From contig DATADD010000036.1 in the NCBI GenBank assembly GCA_036258675.1, positions 1-24,805 on the forward strand: a stretch of 24,805 nt of DNA. Direction: 5' to 3'. How positions within the stretch are numbered: the stretch's first letter is position 1; the number at the start of each line of letters is the position of its first letter. A model generated the notes under the pieces. That model made no database searches. It was not told where the DNA came from and saw only the letters and a list, made by a program, of their open reading frames with translations. The translations under genes and the position numbers were made by a program. Source of the DNA: DATADD01 sp036258675. GTDB lineage: Bacteria; Actinomycetota; CADDZG01; WHSQ01. Positions 16,413 to 23,653 of this stretch are shown here, one piece after another.

Positions 16413-18649
16413 GCGGGGGTGGGGTCCGAGATCTCGGTATCCGCCCGCCGCCGGCGGCGAACGGCCCGCACCGCGTAGAACAGGACGAGGAAGAGTAGGG
16501 CGCCGATCGTGAGGCCGAGCGCGATCTTGTTGAACTGGGTCGAGCTGACGGAGATGTTCGTGCGTGCGATGAGAGTGGTCCCTTCGCATCGCTCACCCGG
16601 GCCGGTGATGCACACGGTCAGGGGGAAGCTCCCGCTCGAGCGGGCCCTGGCCTCCGCGGTGATGGGGTTGTTGCCCGGATGCAGCCGCATCCCCTGGAAC
16701 ACGGCTTGGGAGAAGTCGAGCTCGGTGGCCTCGAGGTGAACGTCGACCGTGACCGGATAGTCGTTGTTGTTGAACAGCACCAGCGGGATGGGCTGATTGC
16801 GCGACGTGAGCGTGAGGCGCGTCCGTCCTCCGATGCTGATGTTGCGGAGCTGGCCCTGGGCGCTGCGAGCGGCGGCCTCCGCGTACTCTGCGGCCCGGGC
16901 AAGCCCCGTGACGTCCTCCATCCACGCGCGCGCCTGGGCGGTGAGGACGTCGCGCAGCAGCGCATCGTGGCGCTCTACAGGCGGCTCCACGTCGCGGAAG
17001 GTCTCCAGGACCGAGCGTGCATCCCTGATCGCGGCGAAGAAGCCGGCATCGGGGGCGGTTTGGAGCGGCGGCGCTGCATGCACCAGGACCCGCTCCCGCT
17101 CCGGTCCTCCGATGCGCAGCCCCTGTTCGGGCGTCATCGTCTCGAGCCAGGGCGCGCGCGCGAGGGCCTGCAGCAGCCGCTCGATGACGCCCGAAGGAGG
17201 GTGCCACAGGGCCGAGATGCTCACGTGGAGCACGCGGCCCCCTACGCCCGGCAGCTCCTCGCGGATGACGGCGGTCTCGGCGAGAAGCCGCTGGAGGTCG
17301 AGGGCGTCGTCGCCCGGGCGGGCCAGGGCCCCCATACGCTGCTGGACCGCCTCGTCGGCGACGAAGCCGCGCGCGCGCTCGTCGGCCTCGACGACGACCG
17401 GGCAGGTGAAGGACCCGAACGGACGAGGACAGCCAGCCCGTCGCGTGGGGAGCGCCTCGAGTGACCCGGGGGAGAAGAACGTCTTGAAGGCGGGCCCCGT
17501 GGGCTCGACGCCCTGCAGGGCGCGCAGGCTGCCTGCGTCGAGACGTCCGGCGGGCGGCATGAGCCACGATGTGTCCACGCGCGAGCCGAGCCAGTCCCGG
17601 AGAACCTTCTCGCCCTCGTCGAAGTGATCGGCGAGGTTCGTGGGATCGAGAAGATGACGGGTGATCGTGGGGAGGTCCGGCGCGCCGTAGGGCACGAAGA
17701 GGTGCTGGATGCCGGGCCGGTTGACGAGGGCGGTTCGGAGTGCGTCGAGGGACTCGGCTGCGAGGCGAGCGCTTCGGTCACCGGGCGGGACCCGCACCGA
17801 GCCCTCCGGGCCCGCGCGCGCGTAGCCGTTCGCCATGTCGGCGAGCTCCTCGACGAGGCGGGGCACGGGGGCCAAACCGAGGGCGACGTCGGCGCGACCC
17901 TCGCGGCTGATCGCGTCGAGGGCGCGCCGCAGCCATCCGTTGAGCTCCACCGCCGCCTCGAGCGGCGACCTCCCCGTGGCCGGATCGACGGTGAAAACGC
18001 CGTCGGGCCCCCGTGACGGCGGCCCTCCCACCGCCCATGCGAGCACGAGGTTGAGCTGGCCCGCGTCCTCGTCGACCTTGCTCGGGTAGTAGATGAACGG
18101 AGTCACCAGCTCGTCGAGCGGCGCGCCGGCGCCGTCGTGCACGCGGATCACGAGCGGGTAGACGCCTCCCTCCTGCGTCCGGGCGAGGGAATCGAGGCGC
18201 AGCGTCCGGGAGCGGATGGCGATCCGGCGGGTGGCGCCCGGCGCGACGCGCGCGTCGAGGTTGCGGTAGGGGGTGAAGCTCGATACCGCGAACGTGGCAT
18301 CGGGGTCGTCGAGGCTCTCGTGAAGCGCGGAGCGGCTCTCGACCCGCTCGCCCGCCGAAACGGTGACCTGGAGCCCTTCGACCTCGGTCGCCCCGCCGTT
18401 GGTCACACCGAGAACGATCGCCAACGGCTCCTCCGCCGCGCGCGCCACGGAGCGCTGCCGCAGAAGCGTGAGCTGAACGCCGTCGTCCTGAGCGGCCGCC
18501 TTCGCAGGAAGGCCTGCGGTGCCCAACAACAACGACATCGCGAGGAGCGACAGAGCCACGGACCGTGACCCGGCAGTCGGCTCAGGCGTTCTGGAGCCGG
18601 GCCGCCCCCTGCACGGCCTCTCTCCGGTCAGACGCGTAGCGGCGGCCAT
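16409..18649 (-). CDS. DUF6049 family membrane-anchored protein
   Basis: This 746-residue protein corresponds by position and layout to the large protein encoded beside MurJ in Actinomycetota (Rv3909 in M. tuberculosis). An N-terminal hydrophobic segment (SVALSLLAMSLLLGTAG) ending near AKAAAQ looks like a signal sequence. A long extracytoplasmic region follows, with beta-rich stretches near both ends. A C-terminal helix (LGLTIGALLFLVLFYAVRAV) is followed by a basic cytoplasmic tail. Its biochemical role is unknown to me; the neighbour suggests envelope biogenesis. I prefer ATG 18649 because a TATGCT element lies 7 bases upstream; ATG 18661 lies within that element. The stop overlaps the murJ start. 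Confidence 0.87.
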   Translation of the reverse strand: MAAATRLTGERPCRGRPGSRTPEPTAGSRSVALSLLAMSLLLGTAGLPAKAAAQDDGVQLTLLRQRSVARAAEEPLAIVLGVTNGGATEVEGLQVTVSAGERVESRSALHESLDDPDATFAVSSFTPYRNLDARVAPGATRRIAIRSRTLRLDSLARTQEGGVYPLVIRVHDGAGAPLDELVTPFIYYPSKVDEDAGQLNLVLAWAVGGPPSRGPDGVFTVDPATGRSPLEAAVELNGWLRRALDAISREGRADVALGLAPVPRLVEELADMANGYARAGPEGSVRVPPGDRSARLAAESLDALRTALVNRPGIQHLFVPYGAPDLPTITRHLLDPTNLADHFDEGEKVLRDWLGSRVDTSWLMPPAGRLDAGSLRALQGVEPTGPAFKTFFSPGSLEALPTRRAGCPRPFGSFTCPVVVEADERARGFVADEAVQQRMGALARPGDDALDLQRLLAETAVIREELPGVGGRVLHVSISALWHPPSGVIERLLQALARAPWLETMTPEQGLRIGGPERERVLVHAAPPLQTAPDAGFFAAIRDARSVLETFRDVEPPVERHDALLRDVLTAQARAWMEDVTGLARAAEYAEAAARSAQGQLRNISIGGRTRLTLTSRNQPIPLVLFNNNDYPVTVDVHLEATELDFSQAVFQGMRLHPGNNPITAEARARSSGSFPLTVCITGPGERCEGTTLIARTNISVSSTQFNKIALGLTIGALLFLVLFYAVRAVRRRRRADTEISDPTPA

Positions 18650-18656
18650 CGCCGCC

Positions 18657-18662
18657 AGCATA
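18657..18662 (-). promoter_or_regulatory. -10 element for a leaderless DUF6049-murJ transcript
   Basis: TATGCT on the minus strand fits TANNNT and precedes the ATG at 18649 by 7 bases. No Shine-Dalgarno sequence is visible, so transcription probably starts at the start codon. Confidence 0.45.
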
Positions 18663-18700
18663 GAGAGGATCGACCTTCTCCCCCGGGAGGGGGCGAGGGG

Positions 18701-18892
18701 CTAGCGGGAGCCGCCGATGCGGCCTATGCGCTGGTAGAAGCCGGTCCCGTAGCGGGCCTTGGTCGTCTCCCCGCCCTTCTTTCCGCCGATCCGCCCGATC
18801 CGCCCGAAGTGCTCTTCGCCGTAGCGGGCCTTGGTCGTCCGGCCGCCCTTCCGGCCCGCCTCCGCCCGGCTCATCTTGTCGTTCTCGGACAT
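18701..18892 (-). CDS. KGG-repeat general stress protein (GsiB/YciG-like)
   Basis: The 63-residue, hydrophilic product consists almost entirely of two copies of a 24-residue unit (GRKGGRTTKARYG and GKKGGETTKARYG, each followed by RIGRIGG). This is the stress-induced KGG repeat family that includes B. subtilis GsiB and E. coli YciG, thought to be disordered, hydration-type proteins. The two units are similar at DNA level too, with a 21-base identity at 18747-18767 and 18819-18839, so they arose by duplication. The ATG has a very strong Shine-Dalgarno sequence, GGAGGAG. A SigB/SigF-like promoter lies upstream. The gene ends about 50 bases before the DUF6049 start. Confidence 0.88.
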   Translation of the reverse strand: MSENDKMSRAEAGRKGGRTTKARYGEEHFGRIGRIGGKKGGETTKARYGTGFYQRIGRIGGSR

Positions 18893-18911
18893 CGCTCCTC
18901 CGTGTAAAGAC

Positions 18912-18942
18912 CCCCCGCTGACGGGGGTTCGTTACCCCCGTC
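18912..18942. repeat. Overlapping GC-rich inverted repeats upstream of the stress gene
   Basis: GACGGGGGT (18920-18928) and ACCCCCGTC (18934-18942) are perfect 9-base arms with a 5-base spacer. CCCCCG (18912-18917) and CGGGGG (18922-18927) form a second, mutually exclusive hairpin. They could form alternative RNA structures or serve as an operator overlapping the promoter at 18932-18956. Confidence 0.6.
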
Positions 18943-18956
18943 CCCTCGGGCGAAAC
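18932..18956 (-). promoter_or_regulatory. SigB/SigF-like stress promoter of the KGG gene
   Basis: On the minus strand GTTTCG (18956-18951) and GGGTAA (18937-18932) are separated by 13 bases. This fits the general-stress sigma pattern GTTT-N12-15-GGGTA known for SigB of Bacillus and SigF-type factors of actinobacteria. The predicted start at about 18924 gives a leader of roughly 30 bases. The gsiB gene of B. subtilis is a classical SigB target, which supports the reading. Confidence 0.55.
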
Positions 18957-19049
18957 TGGCTCCTGGACGAGCCGCAGCCGCTCAATCGCGCCCGGTCTCG
19001 TGCCGATGAGGAGGTTGGCCAGACCCCTCGATCGGGAGCGCCCACGCAC

Positions 19050-20132
19050 ATGGCGAACGTCTCCGAGTTCCTGCGCTACGTCGTCGACAACAAGGCCTCG
19101 GACCTGCACCTCAAGGCAGGAGGGCCTCCCTGCGCTCGCATGGCCGGCAAACTCGCGCGGACCCCGTTCCCGGCGATGAGCGCAGCCGACTGCGAGCGTG
19201 TCGCGATGGACCTCATGAACGTGGAGCAGGCGCAGACCTTCAAGACCAAGGGCGAGGTCGACTTCGCTCACTCCGAGCCGGGTCTGGGGCGGTTCCGCTG
19301 CAACGTGTTCCGGCAGAGGGGCAGCGTGTCGTTGGCGCTGCGACGGGTGCTGCCGGGGAGCCCGTCGTTCGAGACCCTCGGCCTACCGCCCGCGGTGAGC
19401 GCCCTCGCCGACGAGCAGCGCGGTCTCGTGCTCGTCACGGGACCGACCTCGTCGGGCAAGACGACGACGACGGCCGCGATGATCAACCACATCAACGCGA
19501 CGAGGTCGTGTCACGTCCTCACGATCGAAGACCCGATCGAGATCCTTCACTCCGACCGGGCCGCGGTCGTCAACCAGCGCGAGATAGGACACGACACCGT
19601 CAGCTTCGCGGCCGCGCTGCGCGCTGCCATGAGACAGGACCCCGACGTCATCTTCGTGGGCGAGATCCGCGACGAGGAGACCGTGCGGGCGTGCCTCCAG
19701 GCGGCGGACACCGGCCACCTCGTGATCTCGACCCTGCACACCACCGACGTGGCCGAGACCGTCAACCGCATCATCGACTTCTTCCCGCCGTACCAGCAGA
19801 GCCAGACACGCGTGTCGCTCGCCTCCTCGCTCAAGGGGGTCGTATCCCAGCGGCTCCTGCGGCGGGCCGATGGGCGGGGCCTGCTCCCGGCGGTCGAGGT
19901 CCTCGTGATGAACGGGCGTATACGGGACCTCGTCCTCGATCCGGAGAAGACCCACATGATCCCCGACATCGTGGCCGAGTCCGGGTTCTACGGGATGCAG
20001 ACCTTCGACCAGGCGCTCCTCTCGCTGTACCGGTCCGGCAGGGTCACGCTCGACGACGCTCTCGGGGCGACGACCAACTCGCACGACTTCCAGGTCGCCC
20101 TGCGCCAAGAGGGCCTGCAGCCCGTCTCCTGA
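19050..20132 (+). CDS. pilT: PilT-type twitching-motility ATPase
   Basis: PilT-family hexameric ATPases drive retraction of type IV pili from the cytoplasmic side. The 360-residue product has the N-terminal domain start SEFLRYVVDNKASDLHLKAG, Walker A GPTSSGKT at 131-138, the acidic box region IEDPIEILH, Walker B IFVGEIRDEET near 201-211 and the His box HLVISTLHTTD. The stretch NGRIRDLVLDPEKTHMIPDI corresponds to the conserved C-terminal region of PilT, only partly matching the AIRNLIRE retraction motif. The ATG at 19050 has a distant GGGAG, so the start is likely but not certain. No other pilus gene is in the window. Confidence 0.9.
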   Translation: MANVSEFLRYVVDNKASDLHLKAGGPPCARMAGKLARTPFPAMSAADCERVAMDLMNVEQAQTFKTKGEVDFAHSEPGLGRFRCNVFRQRGSVSLALRRVLPGSPSFETLGLPPAVSALADEQRGLVLVTGPTSSGKTTTTAAMINHINATRSCHVLTIEDPIEILHSDRAAVVNQREIGHDTVSFAAALRAAMRQDPDVIFVGEIRDEETVRACLQAADTGHLVISTLHTTDVAETVNRIIDFFPPYQQSQTRVSLASSLKGVVSQRLLRRADGRGLLPAVEVLVMNGRIRDLVLDPEKTHMIPDIVAESGFYGMQTFDQALLSLYRSGRVTLDDALGATTNSHDFQVALRQEGLQPVS

Positions 20133-20181
20133 CGGCTCGGCCGGGCAGCGGCCGAGGGGCGTCGCGGCCGGGCGGGGCCAC

Positions 20182-20187
20182 TACGCT
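20182..20187 (+). promoter_or_regulatory. -10 element for a leaderless pcnA transcript
   Basis: TACGCT fits TANNNT and is 7 bases from the ATG at 20195. No Shine-Dalgarno sequence lies between them. The block closely resembles the one in front of the DUF6049 gene (a TAYGCT element, then GG(G)CGGC just before the ATG). Confidence 0.45.
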
Positions 20188-20194
20188 GGGCGGC

Positions 20195-21619
20195 ATGGTT
20201 GCCGACGCCTCGACCTCGCGCCGCGCGCCTCCGGCGCTCTCGGAGCTGCTCGCGGACGGGTCCGTGGTGATGGACCTCGCCCGGGTGTTCAGGGCGCGCG
20301 GCCACAGGCTCTACCTCGTCGGCGGACGCGTACGGGATGCGTTTCTCGGGCGGCCGGACGGCGACCTCGACTTCGCGACCGACGCCGCACCCGAACGGTC
20401 GCGCGCGCTCGTCGCGCCGCGGGCCTCGAGCGTGTGGCTGCAGGGCATTCGCTTCGGCACCGTGGGCGCAGAGATAGAGGGCGTCCGCATGGAGATCACC
20501 ACCTTCCGCACCGAACGCTATGCGCCCGCGTCGCGCCATCCCGAGGTCTCGTTCGAAGACAGCATCGAGATCGATCTCGCCCGCCGGGACTTCACGATCA
20601 ACGCGCTCGCGATCGAGCTTCCCGAGCGGCGCGCCCTCGATCCCCACGGCGGCCTCGAGGACCTCGGCCGGAAGGTGATCCGGACTCCCGCCGATCCCGG
20701 AGCCTCGTTCGGCGACGACCCCCTTCGGATGCTGCGCGCGTTCCGCTTCGCGTCGCAGCTCGGTTTCTCGGTCGCGCCCGACGTTCTCTCCTCGATCGAG
20801 GCGTTGAGGGACCGGATCGGGACCGTCTCCCAGGAGCGGATCCGCGACGAGCTCTCCCGCCTCCTGCTCGGCGACGAACCGGGCCGTGCCCTTCGCCTCG
20901 CCGACGGAACGGGGCTCCTCGACCTCTTCCTCCCCGAGCTGACGCGGCTGAAGCTGCAGCAGGACCCCCTGCACCGCCACAAGGACGTCTTCGCGCACAC
21001 GCTGGCCGTGCTCGATCGCTCGGAGCGCGACCTCGTCGTCCGCCTCGCCGCACTGCTCCACGACATCGGCAAGCCGAGGACCCGACGCATCGGTCCCGAA
21101 GGCGTCTCGTTCCACCACCATGAGGTGGTGGGAGCCGACATGGCGCGCGCCCGTCTGCGAGCGCTCAGGTATCCCAACGAGGTCGTGGACGCGGTCGCCG
21201 AGTTGATCCGTCTGCACCACCGCTTCCACACCTACGGACAGGGGTGGAGCGATTCGGCCGTCCGCCGTTACGTGCGCGACGCGGGCTCGCTCCTGCCCCG
21301 GCTCAACGCCCTCGTTGCGGCCGACTGCACGACGCGCAACCGCGACCGGGCGCGCCAGCTGCGCGCCCGCATGGAGGAGCTCGAGGCGCGCATCGCAGAG
21401 CTCGCGGAACGGGAGGAGCTCGCCAGCCTCCGGCCGGAGCTCGACGGCAACGACGTGATGGCCTACCTGGGGATCCCTCCCGGGCCGGTCGTGGGCGAGG
21501 CGCTTGCCTTCCTGCTCGAGATCCGGCTCGAGGAGGGCCTCATCGGACGCGACGAGGCGTACAAGCGCGTGGACGCGTGGGCGCGCGAGCGCGGCATCGA
21601 GCCACGTGACGGCGCCTGA
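20195..21619 (+). CDS. pcnA: CCA tRNA nucleotidyltransferase with HD domain
   Basis: This is a class II nucleotidyltransferase of 474 residues that adds or repairs the 3' CCA of tRNAs. The head domain has LVGGRVRDAFLG and the metal-binding pair D57LD59 in GDLDFATDA, followed by RRDFTINALA and DDPLRMLRAFRFASQLGF, all diagnostic. An HD phosphohydrolase domain follows (HKDVFAHTLAVLDR, ALLHDIGKPRTR, FHHHEVVGADMA). The ATG at 20195 is probably leaderless. The 3' end overlaps the methyltransferase start by 14 bases. M. tuberculosis has pcnA (Rv3907c) at the same place in this cluster. The related poly(A) polymerase activity cannot be excluded from sequence, but the HD layout and context favour CCA addition. 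Confidence 0.94.
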   Translation: MVADASTSRRAPPALSELLADGSVVMDLARVFRARGHRLYLVGGRVRDAFLGRPDGDLDFATDAAPERSRALVAPRASSVWLQGIRFGTVGAEIEGVRMEITTFRTERYAPASRHPEVSFEDSIEIDLARRDFTINALAIELPERRALDPHGGLEDLGRKVIRTPADPGASFGDDPLRMLRAFRFASQLGFSVAPDVLSSIEALRDRIGTVSQERIRDELSRLLLGDEPGRALRLADGTGLLDLFLPELTRLKLQQDPLHRHKDVFAHTLAVLDRSERDLVVRLAALLHDIGKPRTRRIGPEGVSFHHHEVVGADMARARLRALRYPNEVVDAVAELIRLHHRFHTYGQGWSDSAVRRYVRDAGSLLPRLNALVAADCTTRNRDRARQLRARMEELEARIAELAEREELASLRPELDGNDVMAYLGIPPGPVVGEALAFLLEIRLEEGLIGRDEAYKRVDAWARERGIEPRDGA

Positions 21620-22352
21620 GCCCCGACCTCATCCCGGCGGCCCCTATTTCGAGGCTCTTGCCGCGCACCTCGGGCGCGCCTATCTGCGCTACAGCTTCAC
21701 GAGGGGCACGCGACAGGAGGTTGCGTTCCTGCTGGAGGTGCTCGGGCTCGAGCCCGGCGCGCGCGTCCTCGACGTCGGCTGCGGGCCCGGCCGCCACGCG
21801 GTCGCGTTCGCGCAGGCGGGGCTGGCGGTCACCGGTGTCGATGTCTCGGCGCGCTTCCTCGAGCTCGCGGCGGAGGCGGCGCGCGCCGCGGGGGTGGGCG
21901 CGGCCTTCTTCGAGGTGGACGCCCGCCAGATGCCGTTCGAGGACGAGTTCGACGCGGTCGTGTCGCTGTGCCAGGGCGGCTTCGGGCTGATGGGCAGAGA
22001 CGACGCCCTGGTGCTGCGCCGCATGGCCGAGGCCGCCAAGCCCGGGGCAACGGTAGTGGTGACGGCGTTCAACGCCTACTTCGAGGCCGCGCGGGCGCGC
22101 CCTGGAGGGCGGTTGGACGCCGACTCGGGCATCGTCCACGAGGTCGCGAACGTGCGCGGAGAGGACGGACGCGAGCGCGCGATGGACATGTGGACCGGCG
22201 TGTACACGCCGCGGGAGCTGAGGCTGCTCGCGCTCGGCGTCGGGCTCGTGCCGGACGCGGTGTGGGGTGTGGAGCCGGGCGCCTACGCCCGGCGTCCGCC
22301 CGGGGTCGACCTCGCCGAGCACATGCTCGTCGCCCGCAAGACCCCGGCCTAG
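21606..22352 (+). CDS. Class I SAM-dependent methyltransferase
   Basis: The 248-residue protein has a Rossmann-like methyltransferase fold. Motif I is VLDVGCGPGRHA at 54-65, the acidic residue of motif II is D79 in VTGVDVS, and the later segments AFFEVDARQMPF and FDAVVSLCQGGFGLMG match the usual positions. The substrate cannot be told from the sequence. The N-terminal LRYSFTRGTRQEVAFLLEVL is a helical cap seen in several small-molecule methyltransferases. The GTG start at 21606 lies within the end of pcnA, so the two are probably cotranscribed. Its stop codon overlaps that of the convergent MFS gene in the palindrome CTAG at 22349-22352. Confidence 0.88.
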   Translation: MTAPEPRPHPGGPYFEALAAHLGRAYLRYSFTRGTRQEVAFLLEVLGLEPGARVLDVGCGPGRHAVAFAQAGLAVTGVDVSARFLELAAEAARAAGVGAAFFEVDARQMPFEDEFDAVVSLCQGGFGLMGRDDALVLRRMAEAAKPGATVVVTAFNAYFEAARARPGGRLDADSGIVHEVANVRGEDGRERAMDMWTGVYTPRELRLLALGVGLVPDAVWGVEPGAYARRPPGVDLAEHMLVARKTPA

Positions 22353-23653
22353 GGAGGTGCGGCCCGAAACATCGCGGCGCGTCGCATGGCGCGCCCCAGC
22401 AACGCTCCGAGGGCGAGCGTGACGAGCCCTGAGGGTACGAGCACGGCCCGGAAGGTCGAGCCCGCGAACAAGACCATCACCGACGCCGCAGCGACGCTGG
22501 CGAGGTTGTAGAGGATGTCGTAGAGCGCGAAGGCGCGCCCCCGGTAGGCGTCCGGGAGCGTCTCCTGGATCTGCGCATCGGTCGCGATCTTGGCGACGTA
22601 GGCGCCGTAGCCGCCGAGCGCGGTGAGCCCGAGCACGGCGCGCAGGTCCTGGACCCCTCCCAGGGCGGCGATGCCCCCACCCGCGACCACGAACCCGAGC
22701 AGGATGAGGCGGGCGTTGCCGAGAGAGCGCCCGAACGCGGACGCCGACCACGCGCCGACGAACGCCCCCACGGAGGAGACACCGAGAGCGAGGGCGCCGG
22801 CGGACAGGCGCCCGAAGCGCTCCTCGGCGCCGGGGAACTCCTGCTTGATGACGAGCAGGGCGGCGACGCCGGTGAGCATGACCGCGCTGCGGAGCAGGAA
22901 GATCGCCGCCAAGGAGAGGCGGGCGGGCCGGCGCCTCCACACCTCGCGCGCCCCGGCGGCCAGCTCTCGGACCACCCGGCCCACCGCGTCCCCGAACCGC
23001 TCGAGCGGCCCCACCGAGGCGACGAGGTCGCGGCCGATGCGGCGTGCAACGAGCGCCGAGGCGGCGTAGACGAGGCCCGCCGCGACGAAGATCCACGGGG
23101 TGGTGGTCACGGCGACGCCGCCGATGCCGATGACGCCTCCGAGGAGCGCCGCGATCATGCCGCCGCCCCCGGAGAGAGCGTTGGCTCGCAAGAGGTGGTG
23201 CTCACCGAGGACGGCGGGCAGCGCGGCCCCCTTCGTGGTCAAGAACAGCCGCCCGAACCCGAGCAGGACGAGGATGGCGACGTAGGGGGCCGCGTCAGCC
23301 GGCAGCGCGTCCCACCACAGAGGGAGGGTCACGAGCAGGACCGCCCGGGTCAGGTTCGTGCCCACGAGCAGGAGCTTGCGGTCCCACCGGTCGACGAAGA
23401 CTCCGAGAACCGGCGCCACGAGGGAGTAGGGCACGAGCGTGAGGGCGAAGACGGCGAGTATCCGCCTCGGCGTGTCCTGGGACGCGGGGTCGAAGATGAC
23501 GGCGTCGGCGAAGGCGGCCTGGGCGACCCCGTCGGCGCACTGAGCGATCAGCTGAGCGCCGAGCAACAACCTGAAGTCGCGCGCTTGGAGCAGCCGCCGC
23601 ACGGTCGCGGCGCGCGGGAGCGCCGAAGCCGCGAGGCGGGTCGCGCCGGTCAG
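22349..23653 (-). CDS. MFS transporter
   Basis: This major facilitator superfamily permease of about 434 residues has around 12 hydrophobic segments. The N-terminal RDFRLLLGAQLIAQCADGV and the loop motif VDRWDRKLLLVGTNLTRA resemble the efflux-type MFS_3 group; the substrate is unknown. The start is a problem: there is no ATG, GTG or TTG in frame near the expected N-terminus. I tentatively use CTG at 23653, which overlaps the stop of the upstream ino1 gene as CTGA; TTG at 23569 is the first standard alternative but would begin inside the conserved RDFRLLLG segment. It is probably cotranscribed with ino1. Confidence 0.85.
   Translation of the reverse strand: MTGATRLAASALPRAATVRRLLQARDFRLLLGAQLIAQCADGVAQAAFADAVIFDPASQDTPRRILAVFALTLVPYSLVAPVLGVFVDRWDRKLLLVGTNLTRAVLLVTLPLWWDALPADAAPYVAILVLLGFGRLFLTTKGAALPAVLGEHHLLRANALSGGGGMIAALLGGVIGIGGVAVTTTPWIFVAAGLVYAASALVARRIGRDLVASVGPLERFGDAVGRVVRELAAGAREVWRRRPARLSLAAIFLLRSAVMLTGVAALLVIKQEFPGAEERFGRLSAGALALGVSSVGAFVGAWSASAFGRSLGNARLILLGFVVAGGGIAALGGVQDLRAVLGLTALGGYGAYVAKIATDAQIQETLPDAYRGRAFALYDILYNLASVAAASVMVLFAGSTFRAVLVPSGLVTLALGALLGRAMRRAAMFRAAPP

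Noticed and set aside
18680..18693. CCCCCGGGAGGGGG after the KGG gene as a terminator
   Set aside because: A 5-pair GC hairpin with no following U-run; too weak to call.
18893..19049. Cyclic-di-GMP riboswitch in front of pilT
   Set aside because: I looked for the GEMM core (GGCAAACC and GGGACGCAAAGCC-like segments) and did not find it.
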